From positions 66,854,126-66,918,125 of the forward strand of contig NC_134400.1 in NCBI RefSeq assembly GCF_050003625.1: DNA of 64,000 nt, in the 5' to 3' direction. A program made the position numbers and the translations under genes. This DNA is from Haematobia irritans (taxonomy: Eukaryota; Arthropoda; Insecta; Diptera; Muscidae). A model generated the notes under the pieces. It saw only the letters and a program-made list of their open reading frames with translations. It did no database searches and was not told the origin of the DNA. Of this stretch, positions 55,136-64,000 are shown piece by piece; positions within the stretch are counted from its first letter, which is position 1, and every line of letters begins with the position of its first letter.

Positions 55136-57970
55136 TATATTTCTGATTGATTTTCGTTGATCTTTCTATTTTATTTTTAAGCAATACTTATCATAGTTTC
55201 GGCTATAGGTCGATTAAAAAACATAGGATTGATGTTTTTATTTAAGTTTTATTTCCAATATTTCGGTTGACTTGGTCAAAACCGTTTTCAAGGCTGAAGT
55301 GAAACAAAAAACAGAAATTTTCAAATTTAATTACAAAAATCACGAACAAACAGAACCAAACAATAAATTATTTAACTACTATTACTATTTACATTTATTG
55401 TGGTGTGCACAGCTTCACACTCTGTTTTACACTGAAACTAAATTTCTCTTATGTTTTTGTATTGTATGTCTATATATTCGAGCACAGTTCTCAATGTCTT
55501 TCTTGTAGTTCATTCTCTCGTCAGGTGCAGTGTTGATAATGTGCAGCATTTCAAGAGTAAATCTGCGTCTGTAGTTGTTTTCGTGGTCTAGAATTTTTAC
55601 GTCTTCTAAGTTTGGCTCAAGTCAGGTCACAGTCAGCGCACAGTGGGCCGCAAGCGCTGTTTTTTGCTCCATGGGTTTTTCAGTGGCTCTAATATCCGAT
55701 TTGTGAGAAGATAATCTAGTTTTCAGTTTTGTCATTGTAGTACCAATATATGTCTTTTTACATAAATTAGATTTGTCACCTTTACATTTAATCTTATAAA
55801 TTACATTGCTTTTATCGTCATTTTTGATTTTAGTTTTACTAAATAATCCATTTACTGTTTTCGTAATTTTTAACGCGAGCTGATATTTCTTTTTGTCGTA
55901 CAAAGTAGACTTGCACAGTCTTTCCGAAAAGCCAGATATATATGACACTGGCTTGTAAATTTTAAGTTCTTTTTCGGTATCTCCATCTTTGTTGTCAATC
56001 TGCTTTGATTTTACTTTATATATTAGATTTTGAATTGTCCTTAATGGGAAATCATTATTGGTCAGTATTCTTTTGATTTTCTCTCCATTTTCGAAATGAA
56101 AACTAGGATCACTAATGTTGAATACTCTCCTGATGAAGTTCGTCGCAGTATTGATTATGATACGTTTTCTATGATTTGAATAAAAGTTAAGTAGACGTCC
56201 CGAAGCTGTTGGTTTTTAGTACCAATATAATTTAAGTTGATTGCCTTGTCCGTGTATTATTGCGTCAAGATATGGCAATTTTTGATCCTCTTCCTCTTCT
56301 TTCGTGAATTGAATTGGTCGGTTGTAAGAGTTTAAAGCTTTTAGTGTTTCTTCGACGTCTCATCTTTTTATTATCGCGAATATGTCATCTACATACTTAG
56401 TTATTATACATGGTTTAGTTATCTTATCAAATACGTCGTCCAAAAGTTCCTCCATAATTATGTCCGCTATAATTGGTGAAGCGGGGGATCCCATGGGCAT
56501 GTCTTTTAGTTGTTCATAAACCTTGTCCTCAAATTTGAAATATCTTGTATCCTTAATGCAAAATTTTACTAAATCTATGAATACGTCCTTAGGTACTTTT
56601 GTGTTAGTTGTCAATCTTCGTCCATTTTCTTTCAATCGTCTGAATCGCCAAGTTTATGGGAATACTTGGAAACAGGGATACAACGTCAAAGGAGATTAAA
56701 ATTTCGTCATCTTGTATCAACAGATTGTTCACTTTGGTCTTAAAGGCTATCGAGTCTTTCACATTGTATTTCGAATCTTCCGAAATATTTTTTAATATGT
56801 TTACTATGTATTTACATAAATTATACGATGGCGAGGTCATTGACGAGCAAATAGGTCGTAATGGTGTGCCCTCCTTGTGTATTTTTGGTAGTCCATAAAT
56901 CCTTGGCGCTATTGCGGTCCTACTGGTCAATTTGTTTTTCTCCTGTGCACTAATAATTTTAAGGTTAAATAGTTTATCCACTAATTTATTATTCTTTGTC
57001 TGAAGTCTCGAAGTTGGATCCACTTTTAATCGCTTATACGTACACATATCGTGTACAATCTCCTTCATCTTTAAATCGTTGTCCATTTTGTTCATTGCCA
57101 CTGTTTTCCCCCCCTTTGTCAGCACTTAGAATCAGAATGTCGTCATTGTCCTTTAAATATTTTCGTGTTTGTACCACTGTGTTTTTTATATATATATGTC
57201 TCTCATGCTCAGATTTGGTTTACGCAAATGGTCATCTATTAATGCTGTAAGCTTAGTTCTCGCCATCTCCTGTTCCTCTCTGCTCTCTATCGTCTGTATA
57301 CAATCCTCTCCTTCTGCAATAGCTTGTAATAGTGGAAATTGTGTGTTGGTATGAGGGAGAGCGTGTTTGGGGCCTAGTACGTGTTTGGGGCCATTGTACC
57401 TCTCTCGGTATATCTTTCTCTGTCTTATTCACAAACCAATCGTTGTTAATGTTAAGTTGCTTATTGTGTTGTTGTTTGAGTACTTGTAACTTTTTGATGT
57501 GTGTGTCTTTGTTCTTTTGAACTCTGCTGTTGTATAGAATGCTTTCACTCTCCAAGTATAGATTGAGATCATCTTGTGTGAGAAGCTCAACTAATTGAGT
57601 TTGCGCGCAATCATTGTTTTGTTGATTTTCGTGTATTTGTTTGTGTTTATACTCAATCAAAAGTTTTAAGAGTTTCATATGGAAATTATACGTGTGCTTT
57701 TGTAATGTTTTTGTCAATATTTGGCGGGATAATTTTGTTTTTGTCTGTTTTGAAAATGGTATATGTGTGTTTGGTGGCATTTCTAATGAAATTTGGTATG
57801 ATACCTGCTCGTTTGCATTTTATCAGAAATGTTACAGAAGATTTTAGATTTGCACTATGCTTTAGGGTTTTTGAGTATCGTTTGGCAGCATTATATGTGT
57901 GATGATTGTATTTCTTTTTGATATTTGTGTAAATTGTCATGATGGAATAATTGATACGGCGTGCCTCCCG
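55136..57970 (-). mobile_element. Penelope-like element, main copy
   Basis: Minus strand. An N-terminal region (57253-57780), RT (56360-57125) and GIY-YIG endonuclease (55505-55950) in the order known for Penelope elements. The 3' end segment (ggtcgattaaaaaacatagg) recurs at 58047 and inverted at 59690. Tandem with the next copy. Confidence 0.88.
55430..57780 (-). pseudogene. Penelope RT and GIY-YIG endonuclease
   Basis: N-terminal lysine-rich region at 57253-57780 (CDLNLYLESESILYN-like), then a shift. RT: YGLPKIHKEGTPLRPICSS, SFDVVSLFPSIP (motif A), a one-base shift near 56640, MGSPASPIIADIIMEELLD, TKYVDDIFAIIKR (catalytic) then TGA near 56358. The later part reads SDPSFHFENGEKI. Endonuclease: NVIYKIKCKG, TYIGTTMTKLKTRLSSH, then CALTVT where the other copies read ALTGHKPNLED. 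Telomerase-like RT joined to a nicking enzyme; broken here. Confidence 0.8.
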
Positions 57971-58987
57971 TTTATTTCTATTTCTGATTGATTATCGTTG
58001 ACCTTCTTATTTTATTTTTAAGCAATACTTATCATAGCTTCGCCTATAGGTCGATTAAAAAATATAGGATTGATGTTTTTATTTAAGTTTTATTTCCAAT
58101 ATTTCGGTTGACTTCGTCAAAACCGTTTTCAAGGCTGAAGTGAAACAAAAAACAGAAATTTTCAAATTTAATTACAAAAATCACGAACAAACAGAACCAA
58201 ACAATAAATTATTTAACTACTAGTACTATTTACATTAATTCTGGTGTGCACAGCTTCACACTCTGTTTTACACTGAATCTAAATTTCTCTTATGTTTTTG
58301 TATTGTATGTCTATATATTCGAGCACAGTTCTCAATGTCTTTCTTGTAGTTCATTCTCTCGTCAGGTGGAGTGTTGATAATGTGCAGCATTTCAAGAGTA
58401 AATCTGCGTCTGTAGTTGTTTTCGTGGTCTAAAATTTTTACGTCTTCTAAGTTTGGCTTGTGACCTGTCAGCGCACAGTGGGCCACAAGCGCAGTTTTAT
58501 GCCCCATGGGTTTTTCAGCGGCTTTAATATCCGATTTGTGAGAAGATAATCTAGTTTTCAGTTTTCTCATTGTAGTACCAATATATGTCTTTTTACATAA
58601 ATTAGATTTTTCACCTTTACATTTAATCTTATAATTTACATTGCTTTTGTCGTCATTTTTGATTTTAGTTTAAGTTTTACTAAATAATCCATTTACTGTT
58701 TTCGTAATTTTTAACGCGAGCTGATATTCCTTTTTGTCGTACAAATTAGACTTGCACAGTCTTTCCGAAAAGCCAGATATATATGTCACTGGCTTGTAAA
58801 TTTTAAGTTCTTTTTCGGTATTTCCATCCTTGTTGTTAATCTGCTTTGATTTTACTTTATATATTAGATTTTGAATTGTCCTTGATGGGACATCATTATT
58901 GATCAGTATTCTTTTGATTTTCTCTCCATTTTCGAAATGAAAACTAGGATCACTAATGTTGAATACTCTCCTGGTGAAGTTCGTCGT
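57971..58987 (-). mobile_element. Penelope partial copy 2 (minus)
   Basis: Repeats 55136-56150 with a few percent differences; the end of the endonuclease is at 58268-58570 (KLKTRLSSHKSD, ALTGHKPNLED, DERMNYKKD). It directly follows the main copy, a tandem arrangement known for Penelope. Confidence 0.85.
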
Positions 58988-59735
58988 CCCATTAAGGACA
59001 ATTCAAAATCTAATATATAAAGTAAAATCAAAGCAGATTAACAACAAAAACAGTAAATGGATTATTTAGTAAAACTTAAACTAAAATCAAAAATGACGAT
59101 AAAAGCAATGTAAATTATAAGATTAAATGTAAAGGTGACAAATCTAATTTATTTAAAAAGACATATATTGGTACTACAATGAGATAACTGAAAACTAGAT
59201 TATCTTCTCACAAATTGGATATTAAAGCCACTGAAAAACCCATGGAGCATAAAACTGCGCTTGCGGCCCACTGTGCGCTGACAGGTCACAAGCCAAACTT
59301 AGAAGACGCAAAAATTCTAGACCACGAAAACAACTACAGACGCAGATTTACTCTTGAAATGCTGCACATTATCAACACTGCACCTGACGAGAGAATGAAC
59401 TACAAGAAAGACATTGAGAACTGTGCTCGAATATATAGACATACAATACAAAAACATAAGAGAAATTTAGTTTCAGTGTAAAACAGAGTGTGAAGCTGTG
59501 CACACCACAATAAATGTAAATAGTAATAGTAGTTAAATAATTTATTGTTTGGTTCTGTTTGTTCGTGATTTTTGTAATTAAATTTGAAAATTTCTGTTTT
59601 TTGTTTCACTTCAGCCTTGAAAACGGTTTTGACCAAGTCAACCGAAATATTGGAAATAAAACTTAAATAAAAACATCAATACTATGTTTTTTAATCGACC
59701 TATAGCCGAAACTATGATAAGTATTGCTTAAAAAT
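58988..59735 (+). mobile_element. Penelope partial copy 3 (inverted)
   Basis: Plus strand: cccattaaggacaattcaaa at the start, endonuclease end at 59215-59481 (ALTGHKPNLEDAKILDHEN), and the 3' end gccgaaactatgataagtat. With copy 2 it forms an inverted repeat centred near 58940. Confidence 0.85.
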
Positions 59736-60189
59736 AATTTATTAAAACTATTTGTGTGGGTTTAAAACGAAAACACGGATAATATTTTTGTTCCGAAAAT
59801 ATATAAAGGATCAAAGGAGTAGCAGATCAATTGCCAAAGGAAATACAAAATGTTAATTTTGTAATAGCAAGCAGCAACCACAGACACACACATATGTATA
59901 TTTGAATATGAATTATGTATGTATGAATAAATATAAATAAAATATTGGTTGATATAGTGAAGCTTATTTGTTAGATTTGTATTGTATTTTTTCAATAACA
60001 AACCCATTTCCTAAAATAAATAATTGCACATTCTTCTTCTTTTTTCAAATAAAGGGCTAGGAGTGTGTCCTGCCAGCATTTCAAAGTTCCATTTCATCCT
60101 CTTCGGATGAATTTCTCAACCGTCGAACTGATCGGACGTGTTTTTTAATAGCGGATTATTTCATAGTAATAGGTACCTATTACGAATTT
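59736..60189. other. Spacer without recognised genes
   Basis: AT-rich. Holds ctgccagcatttcaaagttc near 60071, a dispersed repeat shared with 52478. Confidence 0.4.
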
Positions 60190-60672
60190 CACGTGTTGTG
60201 GAAAACTAAACCACCATGCAGCGAAATTCAAAGTCATCCACTGGGTTGCTAACTTCAGGGCCCAGTGGACGGGTATCGACTGAAGTTATCAATTTGGGCA
60301 GTGACCAAGACTCAGGCCCAATTAGTTGACCTGTAGGCGGGTCGACAGGTGGCGACACTTTGAAAAGTCGAACCATTTCTAAGGTAACGACATTAAAAGG
60401 GGGTAATCCCTCACGAAAGAGATTCAAAGAACGCAGAAATGCTTTGTTTATCCTAAAGAAATTAGGATCTGTCGACCCAAGCTAAACGGGATCAAAGATC
60501 GTTTGCCTCAGTTGCAAAAGACAGCCTTGTTATGTCTATCATTAATAAAGGACCATTGGACGGTATGGTTCCAAAGCAAAAATAGGGGGAAATTGAGAAC
60601 GCGATGTCTGGTGTCTACTCAGAGGTGCGAAAAAAAAATCCCGGACCAAGTCCTCGACGGCAAGATGCTGGA
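60190..60672 (+). mobile_element. LOA-like LINE, copy 4 (5' fragment)
   Basis: The most complete 5' end: ORF1 ATG at 60215 (accaccatgcagcg). It carries TGA at the same codon as copy 2 (CGA in copy 3), a deletion after gtcgaccca at about 60482, and ends in ORF1 at gatggtat. Dead fragment. Confidence 0.8.
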
Positions 60673-60900
60673 TGGTATGTACCACTGGGGATGAGAATAA
60701 AGTATGATAAAAAATTTGGACCGATCCGCCCATTGCCACGCCCACTTTCAAATGAAGTGCGTATTTCAACCCCAGGAACCGCCTAGGCTCTGCAATTTTG
60801 TACACATACCACTGGGGATGAGAATAAAGTATGATCAGCCCGACCGATCCGGCCACTGCCACGCCCACTTTCTTATGGAGGATGTATCTCAACCACTTTT
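60673..60900 (+). repeat. Direct repeat, about 129-bp spacing
   Basis: accactggggatgagaataa and gccacgcccacttt occur at about 60679/60808 and 60734/60857. No gene seen. 60901-61115 beyond it shows no feature. Confidence 0.7.
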
Positions 60901-61123
60901 ATCATAAACCAAATTAAATATATCAATATGTAGTAACATTGGAAACTGAAAATCTTCAATGACTATTAATCAAGTTCCTTAATCTAATTTGTCCATAAAA
61001 GTTAGAATAATGATTGTAAATTAAAATATCATGTATTTGGAAGTTAATTGTCTGTTTCAGTGTCAGGCTAACATGAAAAATAATTAGAACGAATGCTCAC
61101 TGTTACTCCATCTTGATCACTAC

Positions 61124-61642
61124 CAGAGAACTGCAACCGGTGGCTTTTTTTCGTATTGCAATCATACCCACAAAATATCGGTGGCAGTGAGTAAGACACC
61201 AATTACCATGCGATCTTTTACATTGATACAAATGCGAGAATAAAAACACCAATAGTATATAACAATGTCCGTATGCAGTGTCTTGCAATCTTAAACCAAT
61301 CGACATCGTAACAATGCTCGGTAAACAAAAAACGAGGTTGGCACTTAAGTGTGATTGCACTCAACAACAACAATTACTAGCAGTTGGCATTAGCTCAAGG
61401 GAATTGTGAGAGTGCCAAATAAGAGAATACCAAACTGCTGAGATATGGGTAACCAATTTGTGTGATTGCTTTACTACGGTGTTTTCGAGAGACCAACACT
61501 CATACTAACAAACACCGACAGTCGTCGGTTGCATTGGATATTGGTGGTTGAACATTTTTTTACCAATTGATGTTTTAAGATTGCAAATGTTGGTGTTTAC
61601 TAAATACACTGGTCGGTTGCGGTAGATCGCAGCCGTTCTCTG
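61124..61642. mobile_element. Hermes-like hAT non-autonomous element (519 bp)
   Basis: Begins CAGAGAACTGCAACC and ends, reversed, CAGAGAACGGCTGCG. The first eight bases match the start of the housefly Hermes TIR as I recall it. TSD ATCACTAC on both sides (61116-61123, 61643-61650), 8 bp as in hAT. No transposase. Confidence 0.85.
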
Positions 61643-61650
61643 ATCACTAC

Positions 61651-62195
61651 CTTAGAGTGTATATGATTTCAGAAATTTTAGTTCAATTCAATCTCTTACA
61701 CTCTCATTTTATACCATTATTTCTGCAACACTATATAGATATGCGAACATATTCATTACAAAATGTCCAGATTTTGCCAACCCTGTATGTGTTTGTAGAA
61801 AAAAATTTTTGTGTTCCCAGTCCAAAAATAACATTTTGTTCTTGAAACATGTTTGAAGTGATCATATTACTTCTGTACGTGTCACTACCTTAATACTCTT
61901 CTATATGTAAGTCTATATTTAAATATTAGCTTTACGATTTAGCAAATTTTCTAACGGAACCTGTGTCGACGAATCATTTACAGTAAGACACCCAGAACGA
62001 CATTTTATTTTATATTCCTAGTATTATTGATATGGTAGATATTGCAGATTTACCCACATTTCTCATTCGTTGCCATTGTTTTGTCCAGATGTTTCTACCA
62101 AACAAAGTAACGCTACTTCATTCTATTTCCCAGCACAATTAATTTACTTTTTTTCTTCAAGTTGTCATGGTAGACTTCTCTCTTGACCATAATTA
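61651..62195. other. Spacer, nothing recognised
   Basis: AT-rich between the hAT and mariner elements; no convincing ORF or repeat end. Confidence 0.4.
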
Positions 62196-62262
62196 ACAGG
62201 TTGGCTGATAAGTCCCCTGTCTAACAAAGAAAAACAATTTTTTTTGTCAAAATTCGTTTTTA

Positions 62263-63654
62263 TTATTCAACGTAGTTCCCTTTAAGAGAGATACAACGAT
62301 TATAACGACCTTCCAATTTTTGGATACCATTTTGGTAGTACTCCTTCGGTGTTGCCTCAAAATAGGCCTCAGTTTCGGCGATCACCTCTTCATTGCAGCC
62401 AAATTTTTTCCCTGGGAGCCACCGTGGTGCAATGGTTAGCATGCCCGCCTTGCATACACAAGGTCGTGGGTTCGATTCCTGCTTCGACCGAACACCAAAA
62501 AGTTGTTCAGCGGTGGATTATCCCACCTCAGTAATGCTGGTGACATTTCTGAGGGTTTCAAAGCTTCTCTAAGTGGTTTCACTGCAATGTGGAACGCCGT
62601 TCGGACTCGGCTATAAAAAGGAGGACCCTTGTCATTGAGCTTAACATGGAATCGGGCAGCACTCAGTGATAAGAGAGAAGTTCACCAATGTGGTATCACA
62701 ATGGACTGAATAGTCTAAGTGAGCCTGATACATCGGGCTGCCACATAACCTAACCCAACCTAACCTAACCTTCCCTGCGAGCATCTTTTTCTGAGAACAA
62801 GAAAAATCGCTGGGGCCAGATCTGGAGAATACAGTGAGTGGGGAAGCAATTCGAAGCCCAATTCATGAATTTTTGCCATCGTTCTCAATGACTTGTGGCA
62901 CGGTGCGTTGTCTTGGTGGAACAACACTTTTTTCTTCTTCATATGGGGCCGTTTTTCCGCGATTTCGACCTGCAAACGCTCCAATAACGCCATATAATAG
63001 TCACTGTTGATAGTTTTTCCCTTCTCAAGATAATCGATAAAAATTATTCCATGCGCATCCCAAAAAACAGAGGCCATTACTTTGCCAGCGGACTTTTGGG
63101 TCTTTCTACGCTTCGGAGACGGTTCACCGGTCGCTGCAGGAGTGTAGTGATGGAGTCATGTTTCAGCCCTTGTCACATATTGACGGAAAAACTCGGGTGT
63201 ATTATGAGTTAACAGCTGCAAACATCGCTCAGAATCATCAACACGTTGTTGTTTTTGGTCAAATGTGAGCTCGCGCGGCACCCACTTTGCACAGAGCTTC
63301 CGCATATCCAAATATTGATGAATGATATGACCAACACGTTCCTTTGACATCTTTAAGGCCTCTGCTATCTCGATCAACTTCATTTTACGGTCATTCAAAA
63401 TCATTTTGTGGATCTTTTTGATGTTTTCGTCGGTAACCACCTCTTTCGGGCGTCCACTGCGTTCACCGTCCTCCGTGCTCATTCACCGTCCTCCGTGCTC
63501 ATTCGACGCTTGAATTTTGCATACCAATCAATTATTGTTGATTTCCCTAGGGCAGAGTCCGGAAACTCATTATCAAGCCAAGTTTTTGCTTCCACCGTAT
63601 TTTTTCCCTTCAGAAAAAAGTATTTTATCAAAACACGAAATTCCTTTTTTCCAT
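62263..63654 (-). pseudogene. mariner transposase
   Basis: Start at about 63654 (MEKRNFVFLIKYF). A 20-bp tandem duplication near 63463-63502 shifts the frame at MSTEDGE. DNA-binding part KLIEIAEALKMSKERVGHII. The catalytic triad is damaged: the first Asp region reads VTRAET then TGA (DETW expected); FHQDNAPCHKS keeps the second Asp; SPDLAPAIF lacks the third. The SINE then splits off the end, KFGCNEEVIAETEAYFEATP to the stop at 62263. Inactive. Confidence 0.88.
62415..62770 (+). mobile_element. tRNA-derived SINE, full-length copy (356 bp)
   Basis: The tRNA-like head has an A box TGGTGCAATGG (about 62426) and B box GGTTCGATTCC, both fitting the Pol III consensus. The body runs to 62686, then a tail identical in kind to the LOA LINE 3' end (62687-62770) finishing in aacctaacc repeats. 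TSD ttccctg (62408-62414, 62771-62777). Confidence 0.92.
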
Positions 63655-63838
63655 TTTTTTTTTTACAATAACAAATGTTGCTTCACAAAAGACGCTCTAT
63701 CTCACAAACTAATTGACTTACAGACGTCAAATTTTGACACTAATCATTTGATGTTTGGTACTATATAAAAATAATATGCATTTAATACTAGCGACGCCAT
63801 CTATGTGTCAGACCGGGGACTTATCAGCCAACCTGTTA

Positions 63839-64000
63839 TAATGGGGTACCTTCATTAGCACTTATAAGCAGACAAATGTATGTTTGCAAGAAAGACAACA
63901 TCTCAACCTTCCTAACGCAGTACAAAACTTTACCAATACGTTCCAATATAGTAAGTTCTACTCCAGACAACATGGGACATACATTATATTTAGCAAAAAA
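63839..64000. other. Window edge, nothing recognised
   Basis: AT-rich; no feature supported. Confidence 0.4.

Larger units (their letters stand above)
62196..63836 (-). mobile_element. mariner transposon interrupted by a SINE
   Basis: TIRs acaggttggctgataagtcc on the left and the same reversed on the right; TA on both sides (62194-62195, 63837-63838). Minus the SINE and its TSD it is about 1278 bp, the usual mariner size. Confidence 0.93.

Noticed and set aside
62417..62490. tRNA gene
   Set aside because: A and B boxes are present, but it continues into a 356-bp body with a TSD and recurs at 13297; it is a SINE head.

Overview
The window is almost entirely transposable elements, many nested in one another, on an AT-rich insect background. 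The element set (BEL/Pao, copia, Ty3/gypsy, LOA-like LINEs, Penelope, mariner, Hermes-like hAT, a tRNA-derived SINE) and the TATA plus TCAGT core promoter in one LTR family point to a higher fly, probably calyptrate/muscid. I could not fix the species. No confident host gene is present; the best candidate is one short two-exon fragment near 53.6-53.9 kb.

Left block (1-18156). Two copies of one LOA-like LINE lie head to head (1-886 minus; 887-3473 and 15908-18156 plus). The second is split by a 231-bp MITE, itself split by a 12.2-kb BEL element (3704-15901). The BEL element carries an internally deleted gypsy-type element (7281-8639) and a non-LTR element (11326-15129) with a 2A-like motif and PHD-like finger; that element holds a SINE. 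Ends and target-site duplications (TSDs) allow the order of insertion to be read. A third LOA copy (19894-24163) with a 14-bp TSD and a fourth fragment (60190-60672) follow.

Middle block (25398-51072). A terminal-inverted-repeat (TIR) element beginning CCCAA was entered by a copia element (25842-50049, minus). Inside the copia lie another 231-bp MITE, copies of a gypsy family with a SAP-domain Gag (called family B), and a second gypsy element (called C). B inserted in C with a perfect ATAT TSD. A 6496-bp unit was then tandemly duplicated, apparently by unequal crossing-over between two B copies. B carries a canonical -1 frameshift heptamer directly before its gag stop and lacks reverse transcriptase. 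Its duplicated 5' LTR carries a 2.44-kb copy of the same CCCAATAAACACA TIR family that forms the outermost layer.

Right block (51073-64000). This holds a 1.05-kb hAT-type element with its own nested MITE, AT-rich DNA with the possible host exons, a Penelope element plus two partial copies forming a large palindrome, a LOA fragment, a 519-bp Hermes-like hAT element, and a mariner element interrupted by a full-length SINE.

Nearly every element gene carries stops, frameshifts or deletions. Exceptions with long intact frames are the B gag genes and the B RNase H-integrase frame at 43972-45729. The most interesting points are the 3' tail shared by SINE and LOA LINE (a likely mobilising partnership ending in TTAGG-like repeats), the B frameshift site, the extra zinc-finger ORF in the env position of the BEL element, and the chimeric tandem duplication.
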